Below are positions 37,016 through 47,574 of a stretch of DNA of 52,875 bases, piece after piece; positions within the stretch are counted from its first letter, which is position 1, and every line of letters starts with the position of its first letter. The notes under the pieces are model-generated. The model saw nothing but the letters and a program-made list of their open reading frames with translations, ran no database searches and had not been told where the DNA came from. Source of the stretch: Ectocarpus siliculosus (Eukaryota > Sar > Phaeophyceae > Ectocarpales > Ectocarpaceae); the NCBI GenBank assembly GCA_000310025.1, contig FN649751.1, positions 2,515,061 through 2,567,935 on the forward strand. The letters are read 5' to 3'. The translations under genes were made by a program, and so were the position numbers.

Positions 37016-40000
37016 ATGAACCAGGCGGTGATCGAAACGGTGCAAACCCTCTGCCGGAAAGGGAACCGGGACTCGGTGCTGACGGTATTTCAAAACTTCC
37101 CGGAGCACTTCAGTTGCATACCGTTGAACGACAGCAACGTCGAGTCCAAGCAGGCCATCAACGACTTGCTGCGAGAGAATGTGAGCAAGGAGGGCGGGGG
37201 GGGCGCTGTCTACACGAGTGTTGGGTTTGCACATTACGTTCTGCGGTGCGCGCTGCGCCGTCTGCTGTTGGGCGTTGCCGTCTGTTTTATCGCTGCTGGA
37301 TTTCAGCAAGCTGAGGACATCACACAACATCACAACAAACTCTGTTTGCGGGCTAACAACGAAGCTGTTGCACCATCGTCGTGTGATAACGGAAGCTATC
37401 GTTTGCCGTGTGCTACAGTGACGTGGACTCATCATTCGTTCACGGTAGCTCTCACTCCTCTGCGTGCGCTGCCGCTGTCAGTGGTCGACCCTCTCCTTCC
37501 TCTCGGTACGCACCGGCGGGCGCGAGGGATCTGCCCATTTTTTGCTCTTGATAAAAAACCGTCAACCACGCGGCCGCACATTTTCCCCGTGGGGGGGGTC
37601 AGTTGAAGAGGGACTTGCACTCAGAGCAGTACAGCAGCAGCAGTACTGCTGTACCCCCCGAGAGATACTGCTGTAGGCCTCAAGTGGATGTGTTATTATG
37701 GAGGTCTTCGCGGGTAGACGTGAAGGCTCGGCAACAGCTTTCCAGGGCTGAGAAGACACCCCGTTTTTTTGTTCGACTTTCTTGACACACACGGAAGAAT
37801 GTACGCAACAACAATACACAGTGCTGCAGGGCAGGTGTGTCAAGTTTAAGTTTTGTCTTCTTTTTACTACAAGTATTAGATGGGCTCTTCTCGGGCCTCC
37901 GGCGTCGTGTCGCGCACAGACAAGCGGTTTGCGCCGCTGGCGCGGAGAACCCAACGATGAACCCACTCCCGGCTGCTGTTGCCCGGATTCGTTGGGGTTC
38001 GAGGATCGCCTTTTTACTTTAATTTGGTTCTTATGGCGCTCGCTCCTTTGGAATAGGTTTGGGGCTCGGCTTCGGAGTTGGAGCGACAGATGATGCCATG
38101 CACTTCTTTTTTTGTGGGTGTGTGCTGAATGTGACTGCTTGTCCTATTCAAATTCCCGTATCCGTTGGCTGTTGCGCAGAGCAGCGGTTGGGACGGTCTC
38201 CACCAACACACATATGGACGCAGTCTACCGCCACATACATACACAACTTCCGGAATCACAAAAATACCTAGTGTGGCTGCCCCACAGCGATGTCCTCTAG
38301 GGGCGTACCACTGTTTTAGTGTTTCAGGTCAGGATTTTATCAGCTGCAATGGTCGTTTTCGCACCTCAAACAAATCTTGTAGTGAAGATTAGAACCGATA
38401 CCCTGAACGGGCCGTATGACCGGATAGATTTCAGAACAACAGTTTGTGAAACCTGAGACATCGCATCAAGAACAAGATGTGCACCCATGCAAACGGTGTG
38501 GGTGCTCGGGTAAACGTACTCCTTCGCGGGTGTGTTTATTGCCTATGATTTCTGCTATTGTTCGATTTGCACTACTAAATGTCGAGGATAAAAGTCACTT
38601 CGGGAGATGTGGCGTCCTTGCCCATTGGCGCTTGCATTCACGCCCAATGAAGACTTCGACACTCGTAGATGTCAGGCGCCGAAACCACCCCCCTGAGGCC
38701 CCGTGGGGCGGGGTCGAACAGCAGTACAAGAAGTTTGATGTTGTCCACGGTAATGCTTGAGTGGCGGTGCTCCAGCGTTGTGTCAGGTGTGAAAGGTGCC
38801 ACACCTCACTCGAAACAGCTGCGAAAAGCAACCGTGCCGTGGCTATGTACTTCGGGACACAACGTGTTGTACAGTCATGCTTGAATCCCATGGGACCCGT
38901 TCAAGTAAATCCACGTCTAAATAACATCGCCTTTCTCGAGGCTTCACGTAAGTGCCGTAATTGGGATAGCAAGCTTGGCGCCTGTTAACATATATCTGTG
39001 AAACCCCGGGGACACATATCGCTGTACCCCCCCCCCCCCATGTTTTACATGAGGCACAGAAAATCATACGGCACGGAAGAACAGGATTAACTCTCGTGGC
39101 CCGTTACATCCCTCCCCCAGTTTTGATCGTGGCGTTTTTGTGGGGACAGGCATCCCCCCCTTACGGGGGTACACCCCCCCCTAGGGTTTTTTTTTTCAGG
39201 TAATTTTTAAGGGGGTTAATTTTTTTTTGGGGCCCGGGGAGTTTTTTTTGGGGTCGTTTTGACAAGTGGTTGAGATTTTGAGCAAGTTTCCCGCCTACAA
39301 GGGGGGCCGGACAGGAAGGGGAGGGGGGTAATTCAGGGATTTTTTTTTTTTTGGGGTTTGGGTTTGGGGGGGTATAAATGGGGTCAAAAACCGCGCAAGT
39401 TTGAGTTTGGGCCCCATGTAGTAGACATTTTGCCCCCCCCCCCCCCCTTATGCTGTCTGACACGACTTTGCTTGGAACACGTGAATGGAAGTATTGCGAT
39501 TCCTACTCCCGCCTCAAAAACAAGCACGTGCCGACTCCTTGGTTGCCGGGGAAGCGTTCTGAATACCCCTCGACACAAGTAGCTGCAACTGTTGTCGCCG
39601 ACCGAACAGCTGGTTCAGAGTGGTTCGCGAGGCAGACTGCCCGAATTCTAAGGAATTTTTATGAAGTATGTAGACGAGCAGTCAGCCAGGAAGACTTGCC
39701 AAGCTTAGGTGTCCACGAGCCTGGTTGTTAGTTCCGACCAAAGGCGTTAGTACCTGCTTGCTGCCCGTCTTCCTTGCCGTCCTGCTAGCAAGACGGTCTG
39801 CGTCCGTGTCTCTGCTCTTGATACGATGGCAACGGGCGGTTGTAGGCGATGGGATTATCATACACGGATGCGCCACAGACCCAGACCCCCCCCCCCCCCG
39901 CCTGCCTCCCCCGGAACCCGTTTTGTATGTTTTGTGCATTTTTTTTTCGTCGTGTCGCCCACGATCTTGTCACCTCCACTGCTGTCTGTCGGTGTGCACT

Positions 40001-43000
40001 GCGCGCGGTCTATCCCTCTCCGTGACGACGAGTCCTTACAGCGAGATCGTGGAGCGAGTCCTGTGCAAAGCAAGCCGAACAACTAGCGGGTCGGACTCGT
40101 ACTTCACGGTGCAGCAGCTCTTCACGAACAGCGACTACCTCCTGAAGAAACGCTCCGAACGACCGCCGGCGATCAACGTGGAGGTGTGTGCGTGTGTGTG
40201 TTTTCCATGTGTCATGTGTCTTTACGCGAATACCACACGCGTATCTATCTATCTAGGGTGTGTGCACGCGGCAGTTTTTTTAGTTGCGAGATGAACGGTG
40301 GTGTAGGGGGAGTTGAAGCCAGAGTGTCGGCGGTGTTCGTGGCGAACAGCAGTGGTGGTGGTCAGTTTGTGCGTGCTCGCGAGCGCGTCTCGTTGGACTC
40401 GAACACCCAAACCGCATGTGTGCTGTTTTGCACGTTTTCCGTGTGTCATGTGCCTTTACGCGAATACCACACGCGTATCTATCTATCTAGGGTGTGTGCA
40501 CGCGGCAGTTTTTTTAGTTGCGAGATGAACGGTGGTGTAGGGGGAGTTGAAGCCAGAGTGTCGGCGGTGTTCGTGGCGAACAGCAGTGGTGGTGGTCAGT
40601 TTGTGCGTGCTCGCGAGCGCGTCTCGTTGGACTCGAACACCCAAACCGCATGTGTGCTGCTTTGCACTTGCGACGAAACAGCGGGTTCGTTGGCGTTCCC
40701 TTTTGATTTCCACGCTCCGATGCAAGTGTGCTTTGGCTGCCTTCCGACAAACGAAATCGTTCGCTTCCTGAGTTGCGCCAAGCTCGATTTTGCCACGTTC
40801 AACCTTGCATGGTGTGCTTTTTGAAAGTGTGTCGATCTGAGCCTCGCGTCCGTGTTTGGAACTGCACTTCTATGTGTTCCATGAGAATGCTCGACAGATA
40901 CACCCTGAACACAAGAAGCCTGTCTGTCGAGGAGGGTGGCTGTGGAAAAATCTTGTCAAGAGAGAGAGAGAGAGACAGAGAGAGAGCGAGCTGGCAAGAT
41001 GCATTGTTGGTTGGCCACATCCCCGTAGCTGTGTGCACATCGAACGGGCTTTTGAAAACCGACCCCAAGGGACGTATGCTGTCTCACGCAACATGCTGAG
41101 GGTATAGGCCGCACAGCAGTGGCCTGTACCATGATACAGCAGTACTGCTGTCGCCTCGTTGATGGTAGAACGCTACGTACGTTACATGTAGAGTTGGTTT
41201 CTAAGAGTATATCGCTCGTCAACGGGTTGCGACAGCTCTCCCTCTCCCCCACGTTTGTGTAGCCCCCCCCCCCCCCCTCCTCGCCAACACGGAACAACGC
41301 GCCGAGTTCCTTGTAGCGCGCGCTGACCGCCTGTTTGTTGCGCCTGCCTTCCTGGCTGCCTTCCTGGCTGCCTGGCTGCCTGGCTGCCTGCCGGTGTTGG
41401 TTGTGTGTCCGCCCGCCCGTCCGCCCCGCCCCGCCCCAATGCGCGAGAAGGTGTTCTTGGTGGACAATAGCATCCACAGCGTCGTGGCGTGCGCGAACTA
41501 CTACGGCCTGTTCAGCCTCGACGAGATCGAGGCGGAGTCACAGGTACGCACATGTTATACTGGTACATGGTACAGCAGGGCGGACACGCGCACACTAAAT
41601 TGTCTACGTGGCAGTACATTGGAGTACAACCCACGGTTCTTGGACACCTGCACGGGCTGATAACGTGCGTACCTAAGCGCGTATTCTACGCCTCGGATGC
41701 TCGTGAAATTTCCAGTGTCAATCGAACTGAACCCTGTATCGGCGAGGAAAAAAAAACATCCCTCAAGTCGGGCTCCGCCCTTGTCACGCCTCCTCGATCA
41801 GGCCCAACTTCCTTCATTTTCCCCCGTTCGAGACCAAGCCAAACGCGAAGAACACGCTTCTGACGCGCTCCCGAAATCCGACACGAACGACCTCCGCACG
41901 CAGCAGCGCGGAGTACGTCACATGCGAAGTACATCCCTGCTCGCTCATGCAGATTAAACCCAGCTGGGTGTTTGTATTTTGTAAACATGTTGGACACAGC
42001 ATACAATCGGGGAAGGTGGGGTAGGGAATAGGGTCTGCGTCTCCCCTCCCTGTTCTACCTTCTCATAAAAAAACTTGTTTTACCGCGAAGGCGGTCCATA
42101 CACGAGAGCATGGTGGTGTGGTTGACGTCGAGCCGTCCGCCAAGCCCGAAACCACAGGCGCTGTCGAGCGCCCGGGCACCACTCGGAACGTGCGGGCGCC
42201 ACCCAGAACGTGCGGGCACCTCGTTGTCTCCCTCTGCTGGAGCGCGCGGAGCACGTTACATACATACGCACGTCCCTGCTTGCGCATACAGAGTGGGGCG
42301 TGCGCTGTACGACACTCACTCACCCCGCGCGAGAGAATGAGACTGTTTTCTGCCACGTTAGCGCCTGAGGAGGCAAAGGAGTTGAGCCTGATTGAGGAGG
42401 CATGACTAGGGCGGAGCCCGTTTTTGAGGGGTGTTTTTTCCTCCTCGCCGATATAGGGCCCAGTAGTCAGTTGTGTCTATGTTGAAACCGGGAACTTCAA
42501 CAAGCATCCGAGGCGTCGCACAACTTAGCAAAAAGAAAAATCACGGTCGGACGAAGGTGCGCACGTATCAGCCCATTCATGTGTCCCCCGAGAAGTAGCC
42601 GAAGTCTCGGACACGTGCATGGGCTGATATGTACGTGCGTACCTTCGTCCAAGCGCGATTGCTGAGATACGCACGCCTCGGATGCTTTTTGAGGTTATGG
42701 TCGTCGTCGGGGAAAGCAGCAGCCGCGCAGCAGGCGTGTGCGTGCGCGGGTGGGGTATGTTTCTGTGCCGTTCACTTGTTCGTTTGAAGCATTCGAGGCA
42801 ACAACCCTTGACGGACCGACCCTCTCACCTAACCCTCCCCTATTCTCCGCTCCTCAAAAAAACATTGGTGCGTTTTGTTCTTGTTACGACCCCGCGTCAA
42901 ACCCCCGCCCACGCCGCCGTACCCTCCTAGACCTTCGAGGTACATACCCCGCGCGCCTGGCTCCGGCTGGACACGATGGTGGTCGAAAAGACGGACTACC

Positions 43001-43371
43001 TCACCGGCCGAAACGTGCGCTACCTCCGGGTGGACACGCCTGACCTGCCCTCCTCTCAGCAGCAGAGCCAGGAGGAGGGAGAGGGCGGGGCCGGCGCCGG
43101 TGGCGGCGGGGGCACCCCCGCCGCCGCCGCCGCTGCTGCTGCCGGAGCGGGAGCGGGAGCAGGGTCGCGCACGCCGCCGCCGCGGGAAAACGGCGAAGTT
43201 GCGTTCGGCGGCGGCGGCGGCGGCGGCGGATCCGGGGGAGCGAGGTCCGGGTTGGGCAGTAACATGTCGTCGGGGAATAGCGGGTGGGCGCCGGCGCCGG
43301 CTAACCTCAGCCCGAACGGGTTGTTCGGGGACACAGCGGCGTCGGCGGCGGCGTCGGCGTCGGCTCCGTAG
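37016..43371 (+). CDS. Unrecognised protein, divergent partner of GNB1L
   Basis: Not recognised. Supported exons: 37016-37180, 40042-40183, 41451-41543, 42931-43371 (stop TAG). Exon 1 opens MNQAVIETVQTLCRKGNRDS and ends phase 0 at a strong GTGAGC donor. Exon 40042 needs a phase-2 partner, so at least one exon (length 3n+2) is missing between 37181 and 40041. The last three exons join cleanly in phase 0. The conserved-looking core contains SGSDSYFTVQQLFTNSDYLL, VFLVDNSIHSVVACANYYGL, FSLDEIEAESQ, RAWLRLDTMVVEKTDYLTGR and NVRYLRV, a globular soluble domain. The C-terminal 110 residues are Gly/Ala/Ser/Pro low complexity encoded by GGC/GCC repeats. No signal peptide or membrane segment is seen. 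An ATG at 41439 just before exon 41451 could serve an alternative start. The large introns carry a tandem duplication and a rearranged repeat cluster. Confidence 0.6.
37629..37654. repeat. Palindrome of the GTACAGCAG/CTGCTGTAC type
   Basis: Arms GTACAGCAG (37629-37637) and CTGCTGTAC (37646-37654), in the first intron of the divergent gene. Confidence 0.75.
39110..39450. other. Homopolymer-dominated stretch
   Basis: Runs of G, T and C of 5-15 bases follow one another with few other bases (for example 39183-39260 and 39331-39375). No gene. The texture is unlike flanking sequence and could be low-quality consensus. Confidence 0.6.
40200..40667. repeat. 234-bp tandem duplication, nearly identical copies
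   Basis: Copy 1 is at about 40200-40433 and copy 2 at 40434-40667. The unit is exactly 234 bases (78 codons), so one plus-strand frame stays open through both copies. The copies differ at only a few bases near their ends (for example CATGTGTC versus CATGTGCC). It lies in the intron after exon 40042-40183. Confidence 0.93.
41136..41151. repeat. 16-base perfect palindrome ACAGCAGTACTGCTGT
   Basis: Third and most compact copy of the AGCAGTACTGCT palindrome in the window, in an intron. Confidence 0.8.
41640..42695. repeat. Rearranged repeat cluster with inverted and direct copies
   Basis: Within one intron, a block at 41640-41820 (starting GGACACCTGCACGGGCTGAT and containing GCCTCGGATGCT, then GGGCTCCGCCCTTGTCACGC) recurs inverted at about 42345-42587 and partly again in direct orientation at 42605-42695. 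The neighbouring block at 41826-41960 recurs in direct orientation at 42115-42310. The inverted and last direct copies meet head to head with a spacer of about 20 bases. Confidence 0.85.
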
Positions 43372-46107
43372 TCGTCCTCGTCGTCGTTTTTTCGAGTTGG
43401 GGTTAGGCAGGCAGTCGCAACGGCCAGCGGTGTTGGGGGGCGTCGCTATGGCCGGGTCGGGCGGGAGGTCCTTTCCTTTGTTGGCGTCGTCGTCGCCGAA
43501 AGATTTTTGGCGTGGCCAACTGGGGCGGCGACGCCCGGCTTTTTTTTTTGGCCTGGTGGTGGCACCGCCTTGGGTCGGTTCGGACTGATTTTTGGTTTTG
43601 GCAGTTGTTTTTCTGGCGGACTGGTATATGAGTTGTTGCTTCTGATGCTGGCGTTGAGGCATAGGGATCGGGGGGCACCGCGGGTGGATGGACAGGCGCG
43701 CGCGAGGGGGGTAGCGGACCGCTGTTGAATTTTCGGTTGTTCTTGCGGGTGCGATTGATTGCTGCTGCTGTTCTGCTGCGATGTTGCTGCTGCTTCGAGC
43801 GAGAGGTCCGAAGCTCCCGTCTTGTTGTGTAACCACTACGTTGTTGTTGTATGCATATTGTAACTGAAGTACTGTTGTTAATTTTGGTGTCGGCTGCCCG
43901 TGATGGGGGTCCTGCTTGGTCTCTGCCCTGTCTGCGGTACTTGTGTCGACGTGACCGCGAGTGCTGGGGGATGCCTTGTGGTTGCTGACTTCTTTTTTTT
44001 TTTGTAGACGTGGGCTCTTTGGCGGGTGTATTCTCTTTTTGAGCTTGAGCGATGAAGCTCAAGTTGTGCTTCTTCGTATGTTAATCCTGCGGCTGGGGGT
44101 ACACACTAAGACGGTGCGCCACTATGTAAGTGGTGTTGGGTGCCTGGGATCGAGATTCGGCAAGTTTTTAGGGCGTGCGTCGAGGGCGTTAAACTCTCGA
44201 AGTCTGATTAGTACCGCGCGTTGCCGCTGACGCGGCGGAATGGCGTGGCTCTTGCAGCTGTGCGACTATTTTCTGAAACGCCACCTCGTGAGTGGCATGG
44301 TCACTATTACCAAGGGAGGGAACGAGTGTCACACGAGCCTGTCTGTGACTCGGGAACGGCGGGCGGGGTTAACCGTGTTCGCAAAAAGCGAGACGAGGCA
44401 GGTGCACAGGTGTTTGTTGTATCGGGTTACAGTAGTTACATGCAGTCATGTGTTCCCTTGTTCATGCGATACACGTTTTTTAAAGTATTTCACCTTTCGT
44501 TTTGTTGTTCTTGTGTGTTTTGTCTATTGATTAATACTTGTGTCCAAGCAAGCTGTTACTTTCAAGCAGTAGGCAAGATGGAAACAAACAAACGGCGTTT
44601 GTTACAAGTCGAAGAACAAGAAGCCCTTGCAGGAAGCTTGAGTTATGTTGTTTGCGGGGAACCTCCTATCGTTGTATGTGGAGAGAGGATGGGGAGTGTG
44701 CAACAGGAGGACTGTTTGGGGGGGGCTGGGTATCCAGGCTTGAGTTTGTTGGGCTGACTCCGACGTCAGGGCGCTTGTATCTATCTGGTAGTAGTTTTGA
44801 CTTTAGTTTATTTTTTTTAGAAAGTATGGTTCGCGCGGACCGTCTACAAGCTAGCTCTGTTCAAATTCAAGCTGAGCCAGCTGATCAGGGTAGTAGTTTG
44901 GTGGTGATCGTGTGATTCTGTGTGGTGTGATGTCGGAGATTTTTTAGGGGTGCGTGGAATACGGGGAACGCCACTTTAAACCAAAGTGGCACCACGAGAG
45001 ACACTGAGACCGGCATGTTCTTTTTTCATTTTTGAAAATATATTTACTCATGAATGATTCCTTCCGAAGGAGTTAAGAGCTTGATTCTTCAACGCAAAAA
45101 GTCAGTTTTCCGACGCACCAAGAAGAATCAAGAAGCTGCGTCGGGATGCGTAACTATTAACTATTTACTCTGTAGTGTTCTAAGAGCGGGGTCCTTGGAA
45201 ACGGGGCGGCTGCAACAGGCCACCTGAGAGCGTAGTAGGGGGGGGGGTTGTGTGCGGGGAGGGCGAACGGGGAGGTTGTGTGAGAAATTGCTCCCGTTTA
45301 GAGTACTTGTAGTGCTTGATTTTTGTCCGCGCTGGCGCGCATCGCTTATTGACGGTTAGTGTTTCGGTCGTAATGATAAAAGGGCTCAGGGACTGGGACC
45401 GATTCTGGCGGAGAATGGGCGGAGTGGTTTATGTCTCTTTCTTATTTAGTCTCATGGATGTATTACAACGAGAGATCGGAACGGTTTTTAATGCAAGACA
45501 AGAACGGATGCGCGATTTTGCAAGAACTCGATGGGAAGATCGCAATCTTGCTTCTTCAACGTTTATCCACATGCCGGTGTGCCCGCATGAGGCGGGTCGA
45601 GTTTCTTTCGTTCTCTTGCGGGCGTCTATCTCACCCTGTCGTCTTGATTCACCACACACAGCAGTAGCATTACTCTCCAAGGGAACGCGAGAAGAACCGG
45701 GATGTGTGATAAATAGTCTAGGTCTTGACGTGGTCACTGCTGCTGTTGACGTCGTTCCTGTTCACTTGTTGATGTGCGAATCTTATTTCGAAAGCACTCT
45801 GTGTGCTCTGTTGCTCGTGCCCTCCAGCGAGATTACTGCTGTGTCTGTGGGGCACCGAAAGGTCTGGAGCGGACGGTGAAGTCCGGAGCCTTCAGGTAAA
45901 TCTTCAACCCCCCTGAAGTCAGCATCAGTGTTAGAGAGAGCAAGATCTCGCTAAACGCAAAAACGTTGTACTGCTGCTGTCTCCGAGCAAATCCACGGGG
46001 AGAAACCAGAGACAGCCAGTTGGAAAGCCAGAGACAATGTCGCCACAACAACCACAACGCCCGTTGGTTGTTCGTTTTTGACACTGTTTCTCCTCTCCCT
46101 ACCTGTG

Positions 46108-46133
46108 TGTTGTTGTTGTTGTTGTTGTTGTTG
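46108..46133. repeat. (GTT)n microsatellite
   Basis: Uninterrupted TGT/GTT repeat in intergenic DNA. Confidence 0.9.
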
Positions 46134-46571
46134 TCTTCACGTTTGTTCCGTTCACAACAAGAGGGATCTTTTTCTCCTGTCCTGTAGTTTCATGCAGTGG
46201 TCGTTTGCTTCTTTTTCCAATTCCGTAGTAGTACCGTATGCATAGGTGTCAAGGAAAAATAAATACACACACAGAAAGACTACACATTCGAGATGTACCC
46301 ACAGTCGAACGGGATGTGGTGGAGTCTTTTCAGTGAGTGGAGGAAAGCCGACTAGGTATGTAGGTGTGAGACAATTCTTCGTTCACCAACCTGCATTTAT
46401 TTTCTGTGCTGAAAATAAATGTACAGTTGGCACGAATACTACACTACGCGCCAAGCTGCGCGGGGATGTTCGTTCGTCTTCTTTGCTATGCATATGCATA
46501 TGCGCGGGGGGCAGGGGGCAGAGAAGAGCAAGAGAGGCTCGAACGCGTACAATGCATAGACTGTCGGTTGC

Positions 46572-46642
46572 CCCGGTGGTCTAGTTGGTATCCTCGACAC
46601 CTTTAAAGGTTTGGTCAAGGGTTCGAATCCTGGCGTCAGAGA
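46572..46642 (+). other. tRNA-like sequence, probably SINE or tRNA pseudogene
   Basis: Contains an A-box-like TGGTCTAGTTGG and an intact B box GGTTCGAATCC about 30 bases downstream, the internal RNA polymerase III promoter arrangement of tRNA genes. The T stem and anticodon stem do not pair properly and the acceptor ends do not match, so it is not a functional tRNA. Confidence 0.6.
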
Positions 46643-46675
46643 GCTTTTCTTGCAAAGTGAGTTTTCCTCTCGCTT

Positions 46676-46876
46676 CCGCTCCTGGCCTAGTGGATAGCGC
46701 TAGTTCGTGTGTACACAGAGGGAAGAGAGTGCTGAACTCTTCTCGCATTACAAATCCAAGGCAAAGTACCGCAGGAGGGTAGGGTAGACAGGAGCCCTTC
46801 TGTGTGACCACGGGTTGGAGTAAACGGCACCAGTGTTGTGAGCGCTGATTTGAAGTGAAGACCAAAAAAAAAAAAA
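46676..46876 (+). mobile_element. SINE-like element, copy 1
   Basis: Begins with tRNA-like TGGCCTAGTGGATAGCGCT, continues to CCCTTCTGTGTGACCACG, then TGTGAGCGCTGATTTGAAGT and ends in an A run (46863-46875). The same downstream portion recurs at 49880-50025. tRNA-like head, unrelated body and A-rich tail are the anatomy of a SINE. Confidence 0.65.
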
Positions 46877-47291
46877 GACCTACACCAAAAAAACAGCACT
46901 AAAAAAAAAAGCGGCGCAATCAAACTTGCTTCACGCAACCACAAGTGTCTAACGTACCAGCGATGATAGTTGATGTTGCTCGGATCGACAGGGAGCAACA
47001 GAGAACAGACTGGCGGACAGAGGTACCAACGTTTTCTTTGTCGGATCCCAAATTGTAAATGGACGAGAGGTGAGAGGTGGGGATAGAGTACAGGGAAGGC
47101 CTGATGTTCCGTTTCAAAACACGTACGTGCGCATGTGCGGATCGTCTGTTGTGCGTTGTGCTTGTGCGCGCGCGGGAAGTAAAGTGCACATTGTACTCTA
47201 ACACCAACAAGTAATACTCTCGTTGCACTTCTTGCGTGCGTGGTTCTTACTTAGCAAACGGGCCTTGTCACGTACACGCACTCGTTACGTC

Positions 47292-47314
47292 AGCTGCTGC
47301 TGCTGCTGCTGCTG
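47292..47314. repeat. (GCT)n microsatellite
   Basis: CTG/GCT repeat in the probable 5' flank of the kinase gene. Confidence 0.9.
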
Positions 47315-47574
47315 GTTGGGCGCGCAAACACACACCTTTCTCGCGCAGGAGTTCGCTAGCGAGTCGGTACCCCCCCGTGTCTCCGAGGCGTGCGATCTCT
47401 ACCAGCCACCCCCAATCGGCCACGCCGTTGCGACTGATAGCATAGGATCCCTCATCCACCTCTCTGTCTCTCCCGCCCTCTGTGGTCACCTGTGCATAAA
47501 GGAGTACAAGGCATGTAACAAACAGCAGCATTAGTCACCAGGAGCGCCTTGAAGAAAGGTAGAAGTACAAAATC

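Larger units (their letters stand above)
43372..47574. other. Intergenic stretch of 4.2 kb
   Basis: The first kilobase is T/G-rich and probably 3' untranslated sequence. A hairpin GCCACTTT-AAACC-AAAGTGGC is at 44971-44991. Another pair, CTTGATTCTTC / GAAGAATCAAG, is at 45080-45090 and 45122-45132. A plus frame open over 45316-45879 lacks support. SINE-like sequence is at 46570-46876, and the CTG-type repeat at 47292-47314 lies just upstream of the kinase start. Confidence 0.5.

Noticed and set aside
45316-45879. 187-codon plus-strand frame
   Set aside because: No family resemblance, no clear ATG context and no splice partners.
46572-46642. Functional tRNA gene
   Set aside because: A and B boxes are present, but the T, anticodon and acceptor stems do not pair, so it was kept as a tRNA-like SINE or pseudogene.
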